A stretch of 64,000 nt of DNA from Streptomyces massasporeus (GCF_014648995.1 NZ_BMSE01000005.1:62001-126000); one strand, 5' to 3'; counted from the stretch's first letter, positions 34,543-43,453 are shown. Notes: generated by a model from the letters alone, not told the origin. Program-made: numbers and translations.

Positions 34543-35597
34543 CGCCGCCGTCCCGGCCCCGCCGCCGCCCGGGCGGCCACCACATCGGCGCCTACGGCCT
34601 GCTGGTCCTCACCGCCCTGCTCTACCTGGTCTTCTCCCTCGCCCTGCCCGACACCTTCCCCACGCTGGACACCGTCGACTCGATCCTGTCCAACCAGTCG
34701 ATCCCGGCCGTCCTCGCGCTCGCCGCCATGGTGCCCGTCGTCACCGGCGCCTTCGACCTCTCCATCGGCTACGGCCTCGGCCTGGCCCATGTGATGGTGC
34801 TGCAGCTCGTCGTCAACGAGGGCTGGCCCTGGCCGCTCGCCTGTCTCACCGTGCTCGCCGGGGGACTGGTCGTGGGCGTCCTCAACGGCGTCGTCGTCGA
34901 GTTCGGCCGGATCGACTCCTTCATCGCCACCCTCGGCACCGGCAGCATGATGTACGCCGTGACCGGCTGGATCACCGACGGCGGCCGGATCGTCCCCGGC
35001 CCGCAGGGCCTGCCACCCGCGTTCACCGACCTCTACGACTCCTCGTTCCTCGGCCTGCCGGTCCCCGCCTTCTACGTGCTCGCCCTCGCGGCCGTGCTCT
35101 GGCTGGTGCTGGAACGGCTGCCGCTCGGCCGCTACCTGTACGTCGTCGGGTCGAACCCGCGCGCGGCCGACCTCGTGGGCATCCCGACCCGCCGGTACAC
35201 CGTCTACGCGTTCGCCGCCTCGGGCCTGATCGTCGGCTTCGCCGGTGTGCTGCTCGCCGCCCAGCAGCAGATCGGCAACCCGAGCGTGGGCCTCGACTAC
35301 CTGCTGCCCGCCTTCGTCGGTGCCCTCCTCGGCTCCACGGCGATCAAACCCGGGCGGCCCAACGCCCTCGGCACCGTCGTCGCCGTCGCCGTCCTCGCCG
35401 TCGGCCTCACCGGCATCGCCCAACTGGGCGCCGAGTTCTGGACGGTCCCGCTGTTCAACGGCGGCACCCTGCTCATCGCCGTGGGCCTGGCCGGATACGC
35501 CGCCCGCCGCCGGCTGCGCGGCGGCGCCGCCCGCGACACACCCGCCGCGCCGCCCCCGTCCGCCCCGGCGCCGGGTGGCGGCACGGCCCCGCCCTGA
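34539..35597 (+). CDS. Sugar ABC transporter permease (RbsC type)
   Basis: The 352-residue membrane protein has eight to ten helices and belongs to the branched RbsC/MglC/XylH group. VTGAFDLSIGYGLGLAH, IDSFIATLGTGSMMYAVTGW and GRYLYVVGSNPRAADLVGIPTRRY are typical conserved blocks. It forms the channel for the substrate bound by the lipoprotein encoded at 35645. The GTG overlaps the previous stop in a GTGA. The C-terminus is a disordered Pro/Ala tail. Confidence 0.92.
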   Translation: MTPPSRPRRRPGGHHIGAYGLLVLTALLYLVFSLALPDTFPTLDTVDSILSNQSIPAVLALAAMVPVVTGAFDLSIGYGLGLAHVMVLQLVVNEGWPWPLACLTVLAGGLVVGVLNGVVVEFGRIDSFIATLGTGSMMYAVTGWITDGGRIVPGPQGLPPAFTDLYDSSFLGLPVPAFYVLALAAVLWLVLERLPLGRYLYVVGSNPRAADLVGIPTRRYTVYAFAASGLIVGFAGVLLAAQQQIGNPSVGLDYLLPAFVGALLGSTAIKPGRPNALGTVVAVAVLAVGLTGIAQLGAEFWTVPLFNGGTLLIAVGLAGYAARRRLRGGAARDTPAAPPPSAPAPGGGTAPP

Positions 35598-35644
35598 CCC
35601 CTTCCGGCACCGCCCCGCCGCGCCGATCCCCCACTGGAGCTCCC

Positions 35645-36808
35645 GTGCACCGCACCCGCAAGGCCGCACCCGCAGTCCGCACCGCGCGGCTCGCCTCCTG
35701 CGCCCTGCTGGCCACGGCCGCCGCCCTGACCGGCTGCGAACGCGGTTCCTCCGACGGCGCGGACGAGACCGCGACGGGCCCGAGCGGCTGCCCCGCCGTC
35801 CACACCCGGGCCCGGGAAGCCGTCACCCGGGCGGAGCAGAACGGCATCCCCTGGGGAGGGCCCACCGGCGGCCCCGAGGCGGTGTCCGGCAAGACCCTCG
35901 TCTTCGTCGCCCAGACCATGACCAACCCCGGTGTCGCGGGCGCCGCGAACGGGGTGCGGGACGCCGCGCGGACCATCGGCTGGGACGTGCGGGTGATCGA
36001 CGGCGGCGGCACCCCGGCCGGCATCCAGGCGGCCATGAGCGAAGCCGTCGCCCTGCGGCCCTCGGGGATCGTCATCGGCGGGTTCGACCCCGACTCGACG
36101 GCCCAGCAGGCCGCCCGGGCGGGCGCGCAGGGCATCGAGCTCATCGGCTGGCACGCGGTCCCCGAGCCCGGCCCCAGTCGGCAGCCCGACCTCTTCACCA
36201 ACGTCACCACGCGCGTCCAGGACGTGGCCCGCATCAGCGCGCAGTGGATCATCTCCGACTCGGGCGGCCGCGCCGGGGTCGTGCTCATCACCGACGCGTC
36301 GATCCCCTTCGCGCGCAACAAGTCCGACCTGATCCGCAAGGAGCTGGCGAGCTGTCAGGGCGTGCGGCTGCTCTCGGTGCAGAACATCCCGATCCCCGAC
36401 GCCAGCAGCCGCACCCCCCGGGAGATCTCCTCCCTGCTCTCCCGCTTCCAGGACCGCTGGACCCACTCCGTGGCCATCAACGACCTGTACTTCGCCGACG
36501 CCGCACCCGCCTTCCGCGCCGCCGGCGAGCAGGGCTCCGGGCCGCCTTACAACATCGGGGCCGGCGACGGCGACCCGTCCGCCTTCCAGCGCGTCAACAA
36601 CGAGCAGTACCAGGCCGCGACGGTGCCCGAGCCGCTGTCCCTCCAGGGCTGGCAGATCGTCGACGAGTTCAACCGCGCCTTCGCCGGCCGGCCCGACAGC
36701 GGATACGTGGCCCCCGTGCACATCGCCACGGCCCGCAACAGCGAAGGCGCCTCGACCTGGGACCCGTCGGGCTACCGGGAGGCCTACCGGAAGATCTGGG
36801 GAAAATGA
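35645..36808 (+). CDS. Sugar-binding lipoprotein of an ABC transporter (Peripla_BP_4 type)
   Basis: The 387-residue protein has a long lipoprotein signal with lipobox LTGC at Cys31. The mature part has the ribose-binding-protein-like fold: VFVAQTMTNPGVAGAANGVRDAA in the first lobe, RPSGIVIGGFDP, and WTHSVAINDLYFADAAPAF in the second. The substrate is probably a monosaccharide or polyol but is not defined by the sequence. It is 47 nt after the permease gene and starts at GTG behind GGAG. No regulator or catabolic gene sits next to it. Confidence 0.88.
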   Translation: MHRTRKAAPAVRTARLASCALLATAAALTGCERGSSDGADETATGPSGCPAVHTRAREAVTRAEQNGIPWGGPTGGPEAVSGKTLVFVAQTMTNPGVAGAANGVRDAARTIGWDVRVIDGGGTPAGIQAAMSEAVALRPSGIVIGGFDPDSTAQQAARAGAQGIELIGWHAVPEPGPSRQPDLFTNVTTRVQDVARISAQWIISDSGGRAGVVLITDASIPFARNKSDLIRKELASCQGVRLLSVQNIPIPDASSRTPREISSLLSRFQDRWTHSVAINDLYFADAAPAFRAAGEQGSGPPYNIGAGDGDPSAFQRVNNEQYQAATVPEPLSLQGWQIVDEFNRAFAGRPDSGYVAPVHIATARNSEGASTWDPSGYREAYRKIWGK

Positions 36809-36975
36809 CGGCCGGTCAGGTTCCGATCTCTTCACGGAACATGCACGGAACCTCGGAATTCCTTTAGGTTTCAAGCGCTACTGTCACGTCAGTCGAGTGG
36901 CCGCCGGGGGTCGATCCGAGCGGGGCCCGTCCGCGGCGGCCCTCGCTTCCCCCCACCAGGCACAGGAGGCTGGGT

Positions 36976-38082
36976 GTGTACGACGGCGACGTAGTGGTGA
37001 TCGGCGGCGGGTACGCCGGTGTCCGGCTGGCCAGACGGCTCGACGACACGGCCCGGGTCACGCTGGTGGACCGCAAAGAGGTCTTCTTCCACCGCATCGC
37101 CTCCCTGCGCGCCGGAGTGCACCCCGAGTGGACGCACACCCCCTTCATCCCCTACGACCGGCTGCTGCGCCACGGCCGGGTCGCCACCGGCAAGGTCGTG
37201 CGCATCGACACCACCGAGCGGCAGGTCGTCCTCGCCACCGGCGAGCGACTGCCCTACGACGTGGTCGTGATCGCCACCGGCGCCGATTACCCCGAGCCGG
37301 CCCGCTTCACCGGCACCACCACCGAGGAAGCGGCCAAGTCGTTCGCCGAGCACCAGCGCAACATCGCCGCCGCCGAGCACGTCCTGGTCGTCGGCGGCGG
37401 CCCCGGCGGTGTCGAACTCAGCGCCGAGATCCGCCTCGCCCGCCCGGACGCCCGGGTCACGCTCGCCCACTCCGGGCCCGCGCTGCTCGACTCCACGGGC
37501 AGCGCCCGCCCCGGGCGGAAGGCCCTGGCCTGGCTGGAGTCCCACGACATCGACGTACGGCTCGACTCCTTCATGTCGCCTGGCAACGACTTCGGCACCT
37601 ACCGCGACGCCCGCGGCACGATCGTCGAGGCCGACCTGTCCTTCTGGGCGACGGGCACCACCCCCAACACCCTCTGGCTGCGCCTGGCCGGACACGGCGA
37701 CTGGCTAGACGGAGCCGGGCACGTGAAGGTCGACCGGACGCTCCGGGTCGAGGGCAGGCTGGACGTGTTCGCCGTCGGCGACGTGAACGACGTCAGCGAA
37801 CTCAAGATCACCCCCGCCGCCCTCGCCCAGGCCGACATCGCCGCCCACAACATCCGCACCTACCTGCAGAGTTCGGGAAAACACCGCAGGGAACCGCGCT
37901 TCTACCGGCCGACCCAGCGCACCCCGCTGATCGTGCCGTTCGGCCCCGCCGACGGACTGACCGTGCTGCCCGTCCCGGGCGGCGAGTCCGCGGTCCTCGG
38001 CAGCCGCACCACCACCATGGCCAAGGCGAAGAGCCTCATGACGCCCTACATGCGCCGTCAACTCGGTTACACGGCGGCCTGA
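36976..38082 (+). CDS. FAD-dependent NAD(P)H oxidoreductase (FSP1/AIFM2-like)
   Basis: The 368-residue protein has the FAD motif VVIGGGYAGVRLA (about 6-18), the NADH motif VVGGGPGGVELSAE (about 138), and VDRTLRVEGRLDVFAVGDV near 250-270. Family members resemble type II NADH dehydrogenase and the quinone reductase FSP1. No C-terminal amphipathic membrane helix is obvious. It probably reduces a quinone or another acceptor. The start is GTG at 36976, 7 nt after AGGAGG. Confidence 0.87.
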   Translation: MYDGDVVVIGGGYAGVRLARRLDDTARVTLVDRKEVFFHRIASLRAGVHPEWTHTPFIPYDRLLRHGRVATGKVVRIDTTERQVVLATGERLPYDVVVIATGADYPEPARFTGTTTEEAAKSFAEHQRNIAAAEHVLVVGGGPGGVELSAEIRLARPDARVTLAHSGPALLDSTGSARPGRKALAWLESHDIDVRLDSFMSPGNDFGTYRDARGTIVEADLSFWATGTTPNTLWLRLAGHGDWLDGAGHVKVDRTLRVEGRLDVFAVGDVNDVSELKITPAALAQADIAAHNIRTYLQSSGKHRREPRFYRPTQRTPLIVPFGPADGLTVLPVPGGESAVLGSRTTTMAKAKSLMTPYMRRQLGYTAA

Positions 38083-38215
38083 CCCGCACTCTGACCCCTC
38101 CTCACCACCCACCCCCGTCGTTACCCGCGAGTTCAGCCTGGGGTAGGGTCCCCACCGTTTCCGGCTACCGGCTGATGGTGGGCCGGTACAGGGCGTGTCG
38201 GAGGGTGGCAAGACG

Positions 38216-39619
38216 ATGGAATCGCAGCGGGGTGACGGCGGACCCGTGGACCTGGACGACACGAGTCTGGAGGAACTCGCTCCCGAACCGCTGCTGACCA
38301 GGGACTACGAGACGCGTCCCGCGCTCGTGTACGAGCGGCTGCGGCAGCAGCACGGCCCGGTCGCGCCCGTCGATCTGCTGGGGGTGCCGGCCTGGCTGGT
38401 CCTCGGCTATCGCGAGTCGCTCCAGGTGCTCCAGGACGACGACGGCTGGCCCAAGGGCCTGGAGAACTGGCGGGCCCGCTCCGAGGGCAGGGTGCCGGCC
38501 GACTGGCCACTCGGACCGTCCCTGGAGGTCAACCACATCCTGATCCAGGGCGGCGCCGGCTACCGGCCGCTGCGCACCGCCTGGGACGTCGCCCTCAAGC
38601 CCTTCCAGGACCCCCGCCACCCCCAGGCCAAGCGCCTGAAGGCCGCCGTCACCGCCTACGCCGACGAACTGATCACCCTGGTCGGCCAAGGCGGTAAGAC
38701 CGGTGTGGCCGACCTGTCCGCGCAGTTCTCCCGGCCGCTGCCGCTGATGGTGGCCAGCCACCTGCTGGGCTTCCCCGGCTCGCAGGGCGACGACGCGCTG
38801 ATGGACATGTGGCGCGTGCTCGACGCGGGCCCGGACGCCGAGGCGGCCCTGGAGCGCCTGCTGGCGACGCTGGCCGAACTGGCCGCGCTGAAACTGGAGA
38901 AGCCGGGCGACGACTTCCCCTCCTACCTGCTGGCCGCCCACCCGGACCTGTCGCTCGACCACCTCGCCCGCGAGCTGTTCATGCTGCTCGGCATGACCTC
39001 CGACCACGTCGGCATCCTCATCTCCAACACCGTCGTGGAGGTCATCTCGGGTGAGGGCAGCGTGCGCGCCAGCCTGTCCGCCGGGATGGTCCGGGAGACC
39101 ATGAACCGGGTGGTCATGCGCAAGCCGCCCCTGGTCAACTTCGTCCCGCGTTTCGCGGCCCGGGACACCCCGCTCGGCAACTACACCATCCGGGCGGGCG
39201 ACCCGGTGTGGGTCTCCCCGGGCGCCGCCCACGCCGACCCGCTCTTCGCCGACCACGTCGCGTCGGGCACCACCATCAGCACCCGGGCCCACCTGTCCTG
39301 GGGGGCAGGACCGCGCCAGTGCCCGGCCCGCGAGCTCGCCTCGGCGGTCGCGGCGGCCGGCGTGGGGCGCCTCTTCGAGCGGTTCGACTACCTCGACCTG
39401 GCCCTGCCGGCCGACCAACTGCCCTGGCGCTCCTCGCCGTTCATGCGCGGTCTGCGCTCCCTGCCCGTGCACTACGAACTGGCCTCCGCGCCGCCGCCAC
39501 GGCCCTGGGCGGAGGAACCCGCGGCGGGGGTGGCCGAGGAGGTTTTGCCGGACCCGTCCGCCCGGCAGCGCTCCTCGCTGTGGCGCTATCTGACGGGCCT
39601 CATCCGCGGCGGCCGCTGA
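38216..39619 (+). CDS. CYP157-like cytochrome P450 lacking a canonical ExxR motif
   Basis: The 467-residue protein has the heme-binding region WGAGPRQCPAREL with Cys369, but the K-helix reads E294-T-M-N-R298, i.e. ExxxR rather than ExxR. The I-helix reads FMLLGMTSDHVGI, without the usual acid-alcohol pair. CYP157 enzymes of Streptomyces conservons likewise lack ExxR, so I assign it there with moderate confidence. It has no adjacent ferredoxin or conservon; the conservon at the left edge carries none. The ATG at 38216 has GGAGGG 10 nt upstream; an earlier GTG (38195) has none. Confidence 0.88.
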   Translation: MESQRGDGGPVDLDDTSLEELAPEPLLTRDYETRPALVYERLRQQHGPVAPVDLLGVPAWLVLGYRESLQVLQDDDGWPKGLENWRARSEGRVPADWPLGPSLEVNHILIQGGAGYRPLRTAWDVALKPFQDPRHPQAKRLKAAVTAYADELITLVGQGGKTGVADLSAQFSRPLPLMVASHLLGFPGSQGDDALMDMWRVLDAGPDAEAALERLLATLAELAALKLEKPGDDFPSYLLAAHPDLSLDHLARELFMLLGMTSDHVGILISNTVVEVISGEGSVRASLSAGMVRETMNRVVMRKPPLVNFVPRFAARDTPLGNYTIRAGDPVWVSPGAAHADPLFADHVASGTTISTRAHLSWGAGPRQCPARELASAVAAAGVGRLFERFDYLDLALPADQLPWRSSPFMRGLRSLPVHYELASAPPPRPWAEEPAAGVAEEVLPDPSARQRSSLWRYLTGLIRGGR

Positions 39620-39925
39620 CCAGGGGGACCGAACCGAACGCCCACCCGGCCCCGGCGTTCGTCACGGTTCCGGGATGACGCTTTCACGCCGGAAGCGTGA
39701 CAAACGGTGCTGGTGGGGGCGCCCCCGCTCTGGGATGCTCTTATCAGAACCCGGGACAGGGCGCGAGGGCCCGCGGGGGCCGGGCAGGTACACCTCGATG
39801 ACCTGCCCGGCCGTTCTTCCGCCAGGGCACGGAACGGGGTCGCGGAACGGGACGGGGAGCCGGCGACAGACAGGCGGGAAGAGGGCGGGAACAGGCGGGA
39901 AGCAGGCAAGAACGGGGCGTGGAGC
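39620..39925. other. Convergent intergenic region, no gene
   Basis: These 306 nt separate the P450 and the response regulator. They hold one good terminator hairpin (39778-39812) and a run of short direct repeats near 39870-39915, where AGGCGGGAA-like 9-mers recur three to four times. I see no coding signal. Confidence 0.6.
39778..39812. terminator. Intrinsic terminator (12-bp perfect stem)
   Basis: GGCCGGGCAGGT (39778-39789) pairs perfectly with ACCTGCCCGGCC (39801-39812) across an 11-nt loop and is followed by GTTCTTCC on the + strand. It lies between convergent genes. Confidence 0.8.
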
Positions 39926-40531
39926 TCACACCCAGCCCGACTCCGTGGCGATCCTGATCGCGTCGATCCGGTTGCGGCCGCCCGTTTTCCGGGTGATCGC
40001 GGACAGATGGTTGCGGACCGTCGCCGCGGACAGGCACAGCCGCTCGGCGATCTCCCGGGTGGGCGTACCGTCGGCGGTCAGCCGCAGCACCTCGACCTCG
40101 CGCGGGGTCAGCGGATTCGCTCCCGCGTCCAGCGCGGCCAGCGCGAACTCGGGGTCGACGAACCGCTGCCCCCTCACCAGCTTGCGGACACCGTGGACCA
40201 GCCGGTCCGGCGGGGCGTTCGTGCTGATGACGCCGGCGGCGTGCAGATCGAGCATGCGGTGCAGCCGCTCAGGTGTCGTCGAGGCCATCATCAGCAGCAT
40301 CCGGCACTCCGGCAGCCGCGCCCGCAGCTCGCCCCGGACGGCGATCTCCTCGCCCTCCCTGGAGTCCACGCCGATCACCGCCACGTCCGGCCGGTACACC
40401 AGGGCACGCGCGAGGACGTCACCGTTGCCGTCGGCCTCGGCGACGACCTCGATGTCGTCCTCCCGCGACAGCAGAGCGGCGAACGCTCCCCGCACGAGGC
40501 GGGTCCGCTCGACGAGAAGAACACGGATCAC
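39926..40531 (-). CDS. LuxR/NarL-type response regulator with degenerate receiver
   Basis: The 201-residue protein has an N-terminal receiver fold and a C-terminal LuxR HTH (NPLTPREVEVLRLTADGTPTREIAERLCLSAATVRNHL). The receiver lacks key residues: the phosphoacceptor position reads Gly54 in PDVAVIGVD, the first acidic-pocket residue is Glu8, and the conserved Lys is a Thr (VISTNAP). It therefore probably works without phosphorylation. No kinase gene is adjacent. It is divergent from the MFS pump gene and likely regulates it. The start is GTG 40531 with GGAGG 4 nt upstream; ATG 40543 lacks one. Confidence 0.87.
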   Translation of the reverse strand: MIRVLLVERTRLVRGAFAALLSREDDIEVVAEADGNGDVLARALVYRPDVAVIGVDSREGEEIAVRGELRARLPECRMLLMMASTTPERLHRMLDLHAAGVISTNAPPDRLVHGVRKLVRGQRFVDPEFALAALDAGANPLTPREVEVLRLTADGTPTREIAERLCLSAATVRNHLSAITRKTGGRNRIDAIRIATESGWV

Positions 40532-40586
40532 TGTCCCTCCCATTGCGCCGTACGCGGGCCACTGAGCCACCTTGATCGGATTATCG

Positions 40587-40622
40587 CCCCACCTCGCTGA
40601 TATTTCAGTCCGAGTGGTGGGG
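40587..40622. promoter_or_regulatory. Inverted repeat in the response regulator/MFS divergent gap
   Basis: CCCCACC (40587-40593) pairs with GGTGGGG (40616-40622), with adjoining TCG/CGA pairs, in the 118-nt divergent gap. An AT-rich GATATTTCAG lies between the arms. It is a plausible site for the adjacent regulator; no motif from a known family matches. Confidence 0.35.
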
Positions 40623-40649
40623 TGTGGGGCCCGGGCGTACCGTCGAACG

Positions 40650-40760
40650 GTGGACACCGCAGGCAGCAGCCCGCAGCCGGCTTCACCACAGGCGACCACC
40701 ACCAGGGAATCCGGTGGTGGCGGAAACGCGATGGCGCTGCTGGTCATCGCCTCCTGCTAG
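40650..40760 (+). pseudogene. 5' end of the MFS pump gene, cut by an amber codon
   Basis: A GTG at 40650 opens a frame that runs straight into the MFS gene at 40761 without a frame change, and encodes MALLVIASC before TAG at 40758-40760. Homologs read ASCQLMVVLDITIVNIALP here, so CAG (Gln) has become TAG. The amber codon falls in the first transmembrane helix. Confidence 0.8.
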
Positions 40761-42212
40761 TTGATGGTGGTCCTCGACATCACCATCGTGAACATCGCGC
40801 TGCCGCACATCCAGAGCGACCTGGAGTTCTCCACCACGAGCCTGTCCTGGGTGGTGAACGCCTACACCCTCACCTTCGGCGGTCTGCTGCTGCTCGGCGG
40901 CCGGGCCGGAGACATCCTGGGGCGGCGGCGCGTCTTCGTCTTCGGCGTGCTGCTCTTCGTGTTCGCCTCGCTGCTCGGCGGATTCGCCCAGAACGCCGGC
41001 CAACTCCTCGGCGCCCGCGCTCTGCAGGGCGTCGGCGGCGCCATCGCCTCCCCGACCTCCCTCGCCCTGATCAGCACCACCTTCCGCGAGGGACCGGACC
41101 GCAACCGCGCCTTCGGGGTCTTCGCGGCCGTGTCGGCCGGTGGCGGCGCGATCGGCCTGCTCGCCGGCGGCATGCTGGTGGAGTGGTTGAACTGGCGGTG
41201 GGTGCTGTTCGTCAACGTGCCCATCGGCCTGCTCATCGTGCTCGCCACACCGCGCTTCATCAGGGAGTCCGAACGCCACCCCGGGCGCTTCGACATCACC
41301 GGCGCGCTGACCTCCACCGCGGGCATGGTGCTGCTCGTCTACGGCTTCATCAGGGCCGCGCAGGACGGCTGGCGGGACCCTCTGACCCTCGCCTCGTTCG
41401 CCGGAGCGGTCATCGTCCTGGCGGCCTTCATCATGGTCGAGCGGCGTTCGAAGCAGCCCATCACGCCGCTGCACATGTTCGCCGACCGCAACCGCGCGGG
41501 CACCTACGGCATCATGCTGTGCCTGGCCGCCGCCATCTTCGGCATGTTCTTCTTCCTCACGCTCTTCGTGCAGAACGTGCTGGGGTTCAGCCCACTCGCG
41601 GCCGGACTGGCCTTCCTGCCGGTCAGCGCGGTCATCGCCATCGGCGCCGGACTGGCCTCGCGGTTCCTGCCCGTCTACGGACCCAAGCCGTTCATGGTGG
41701 TCGGCGCGATCCTGGCGGCGGCGGGCCTGGCCTGGCTGACCCTGACCGACGTTCACTCCACCTACGCGGGCAGCGTCCTCGGCCCGATGCTCGTCTTCAG
41801 CCTGGGCATGGGCATGGAGTTCGTGTCGCTGACCCTCATGGCGCTGTCCAACGTGCCCACGCGGGAGACCGGCGCGGCCTCGGGACTCCTCAACGCCACC
41901 CAGCAGGTCGGCGGCTCCCTCGGCCTGTCCATCCTGGTCACGATGTACGGCACGGCCAGCACCAACGAGGCGGACAAGCAGGTCCCGGACTTCCTCCGGC
42001 AGGCGACCCCGGCCGAACGCATCCGGTTCGAACGCACCGGGCAACTGCCCAAGCCCTGGTCCGACGAGATCCTCACCGCCGGAGTGTCGGCCGCCTTCAT
42101 CATGGCGGCGATCTTCACCGCGGTCGCCGCGCTGATCGCCCTGGTCGTCATCCAGGTCCGTCCCTCCGACCTGGAACGCCTCAAGGGCGGAGCGGGCCCC
42201 GGCCCGATGTGA
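40761..42212 (+). CDS. MFS transporter, DHA2 (14-helix) family, lacking its N-terminus
   Basis: The downstream frame codes about 483 residues of a 14-helix proton-coupled drug exporter. LDITIVNIALPHIQ (motif D1), the motif A-like GGRAGDILGRRRVF, and the motif C-like ASPTSLALIS with GGAIGLLAGG are visible, as is MALSNVPTRETGAASGLLNATQQVGGSLG. Because TAG at 40758 interrupts helix 1, only reinitiation at TTG 40761 or ATG 40764, or stop readthrough, could make a near-complete protein. It is divergent from an orphan response regulator that probably controls it. Confidence 0.85.
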   Translation: MMVVLDITIVNIALPHIQSDLEFSTTSLSWVVNAYTLTFGGLLLLGGRAGDILGRRRVFVFGVLLFVFASLLGGFAQNAGQLLGARALQGVGGAIASPTSLALISTTFREGPDRNRAFGVFAAVSAGGGAIGLLAGGMLVEWLNWRWVLFVNVPIGLLIVLATPRFIRESERHPGRFDITGALTSTAGMVLLVYGFIRAAQDGWRDPLTLASFAGAVIVLAAFIMVERRSKQPITPLHMFADRNRAGTYGIMLCLAAAIFGMFFFLTLFVQNVLGFSPLAAGLAFLPVSAVIAIGAGLASRFLPVYGPKPFMVVGAILAAAGLAWLTLTDVHSTYAGSVLGPMLVFSLGMGMEFVSLTLMALSNVPTRETGAASGLLNATQQVGGSLGLSILVTMYGTASTNEADKQVPDFLRQATPAERIRFERTGQLPKPWSDEILTAGVSAAFIMAAIFTAVAALIALVVIQVRPSDLERLKGGAGPGPM

Positions 42213-42239
42213 GGCCCGCCCCCGAACCCCTCGGGCCCG

Positions 42240-43292
42240 CTAGGATCCGATCCGCGCCGCGATGACCGGAGCCAGCCGGTCGGCGATGACCCGGTGCCCC
42301 CGGTCGTTGGGGTGCACCGAGTCCGTCAGATCGCCCGACCCCAGCCAGCCGGTCGTGTCCACGAAGGAGACGCGCGCGTCACCCCCGGCGACGGCGGCCT
42401 TCACCGCGGCCTCGGTCTGCGGGACGAACCGCCCGCGGAACGTCTCCAAGGCGAAGATCCACGCCTGCGGATAGGCGGCCCGCACCGTGCGCAGCAGACT
42501 GCTGTACGCCGACTGGAACTGCGCCGAACTCACCCCGTGACCGACGTCGTTGGTGCCGAGGTTGATGACGACCGCGTCGGCCCGGTAGCGGGAGAAGTTC
42601 CAGTCGGGCGTCGCCGCGTTCGGGTTGAGCTTGGTGAACTGCCGCTCCAGCCCCACACATCCGTCCGCCGCGGCCACCAGGCACGCCCCGCCCTGCGCGA
42701 TCTGCGTGTGTTCCACGCCCAGGCGTCCCCCGATCAGCCAGCCGTACGCGGTACGGGCGTTCTGCGAGCTCGTCGTGCCCACGGTGATCGAATCTCCGAC
42801 GAACTCGACCGTCCTGGCCGGGGCCGGTGGTGCGAACGTCGTCGCGCCGCTGTCCAGGACCAGGCCCTGGAAGACGGCGTCGCCCTTGTACGACCCGGCC
42901 ACCACCTGGTAGTTGACCTGGAGGGTGTGGTTGCCCGGCGAGAGAGCCGCCGGGGTCAGGTTCACGGTCCCCTTGACGTCGTCGTAGAACGTCACGGGAC
43001 CGTTGTCGATCCGCGCCCACAGGTCGATGGTGCCGCGCTGCTTCAGCTTGACCGTCCGGCCGGTGAAGCCGGCCCGGTAGTAGGCGCCCGCCCAGTACGG
43101 GGTGTAGGCGGTGGAGGAGCTCGTCGTGTCCCAGCGCCCGATGAACTTGATGTTCGGGTCGCCGGGCTGTCCGGGGGCGGCCGCGGCCTGTGCGGGCGAG
43201 CCGCCGGTCCAGGACAGCAGGCACGCCATGAGCACGGCCGCGACGAGGGCCGGCAGGGTGCGTCTTGGGGAGGTGCGGGGGGAGGTCTGCAC
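42240..43292 (-). CDS. Secreted SGNH/GDSL esterase, CE2-like (acetyl xylan esterase type)
   Basis: The 350-residue protein has a Sec signal peptide (about 1-37, AQA-AA end), an N-terminal jelly-roll part (IKFIGRWDTT, LKQRGTIDLWARIDNG), then an SGNH hydrolase domain with FVGDSITVG (block I), GTND (block III) and DSVHPNDRGH (block V, Asp-His). The arrangement matches carbohydrate esterase family 2, which removes acetyl groups from xylan or other polysaccharides. A CebR-like box precedes the GTG start at 43292, which suggests induction by cellobiose. Pro/Ala residues link the two domains. Confidence 0.87.
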   Translation of the reverse strand: MQTSPRTSPRRTLPALVAAVLMACLLSWTGGSPAQAAAAPGQPGDPNIKFIGRWDTTSSSTAYTPYWAGAYYRAGFTGRTVKLKQRGTIDLWARIDNGPVTFYDDVKGTVNLTPAALSPGNHTLQVNYQVVAGSYKGDAVFQGLVLDSGATTFAPPAPARTVEFVGDSITVGTTSSQNARTAYGWLIGGRLGVEHTQIAQGGACLVAAADGCVGLERQFTKLNPNAATPDWNFSRYRADAVVINLGTNDVGHGVSSAQFQSAYSSLLRTVRAAYPQAWIFALETFRGRFVPQTEAAVKAAVAGGDARVSFVDTTGWLGSGDLTDSVHPNDRGHRVIADRLAPVIAARIGS

Positions 43293-43318
43293 GGGGTTCC
43301 CTTCACGTGGGGGTGGTA

Positions 43319-43332
43319 CGGGAGCGCTCCCA
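43319..43332. promoter_or_regulatory. CebR-like operator (CGGGAGCGCTCCCA)
   Basis: This 14-mer matches the Streptomyces CebR consensus TGGGAGCGCTCCCA at 13 of 14 positions, with a perfect 12-bp core palindrome. It lies 27 nt upstream of the esterase start. CebR represses cellulose-utilisation genes until cellobiose or cellotriose binds. Confidence 0.7.
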
Positions 43333-43453
43333 TAGGCAGCCTTTCGAGGGAAGCAGTGAAACGGTTCAACGTCAAGTGGTCGCTTATGGAGGGAAGTTGA
43401 GAGGATCCCGCCGTCTGGACCGCCCCCTGACCGAGCGCGTGACGGTCGGCGGT

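Noticed and set aside
37285..38066. TTA trinucleotides as possible bldA codons
   Set aside because: Those examined (near 3544, 37286, 38066 and others) are out of frame. A by-eye scan of called genes found none in frame, though a full codon count would settle it.
39870..39915. Short AGGCGGGAA-type repeats that might suggest a CRISPR or attachment site
   Set aside because: Units are only about 9 bp, uneven and without unique spacers; no integrase or cas gene is near.
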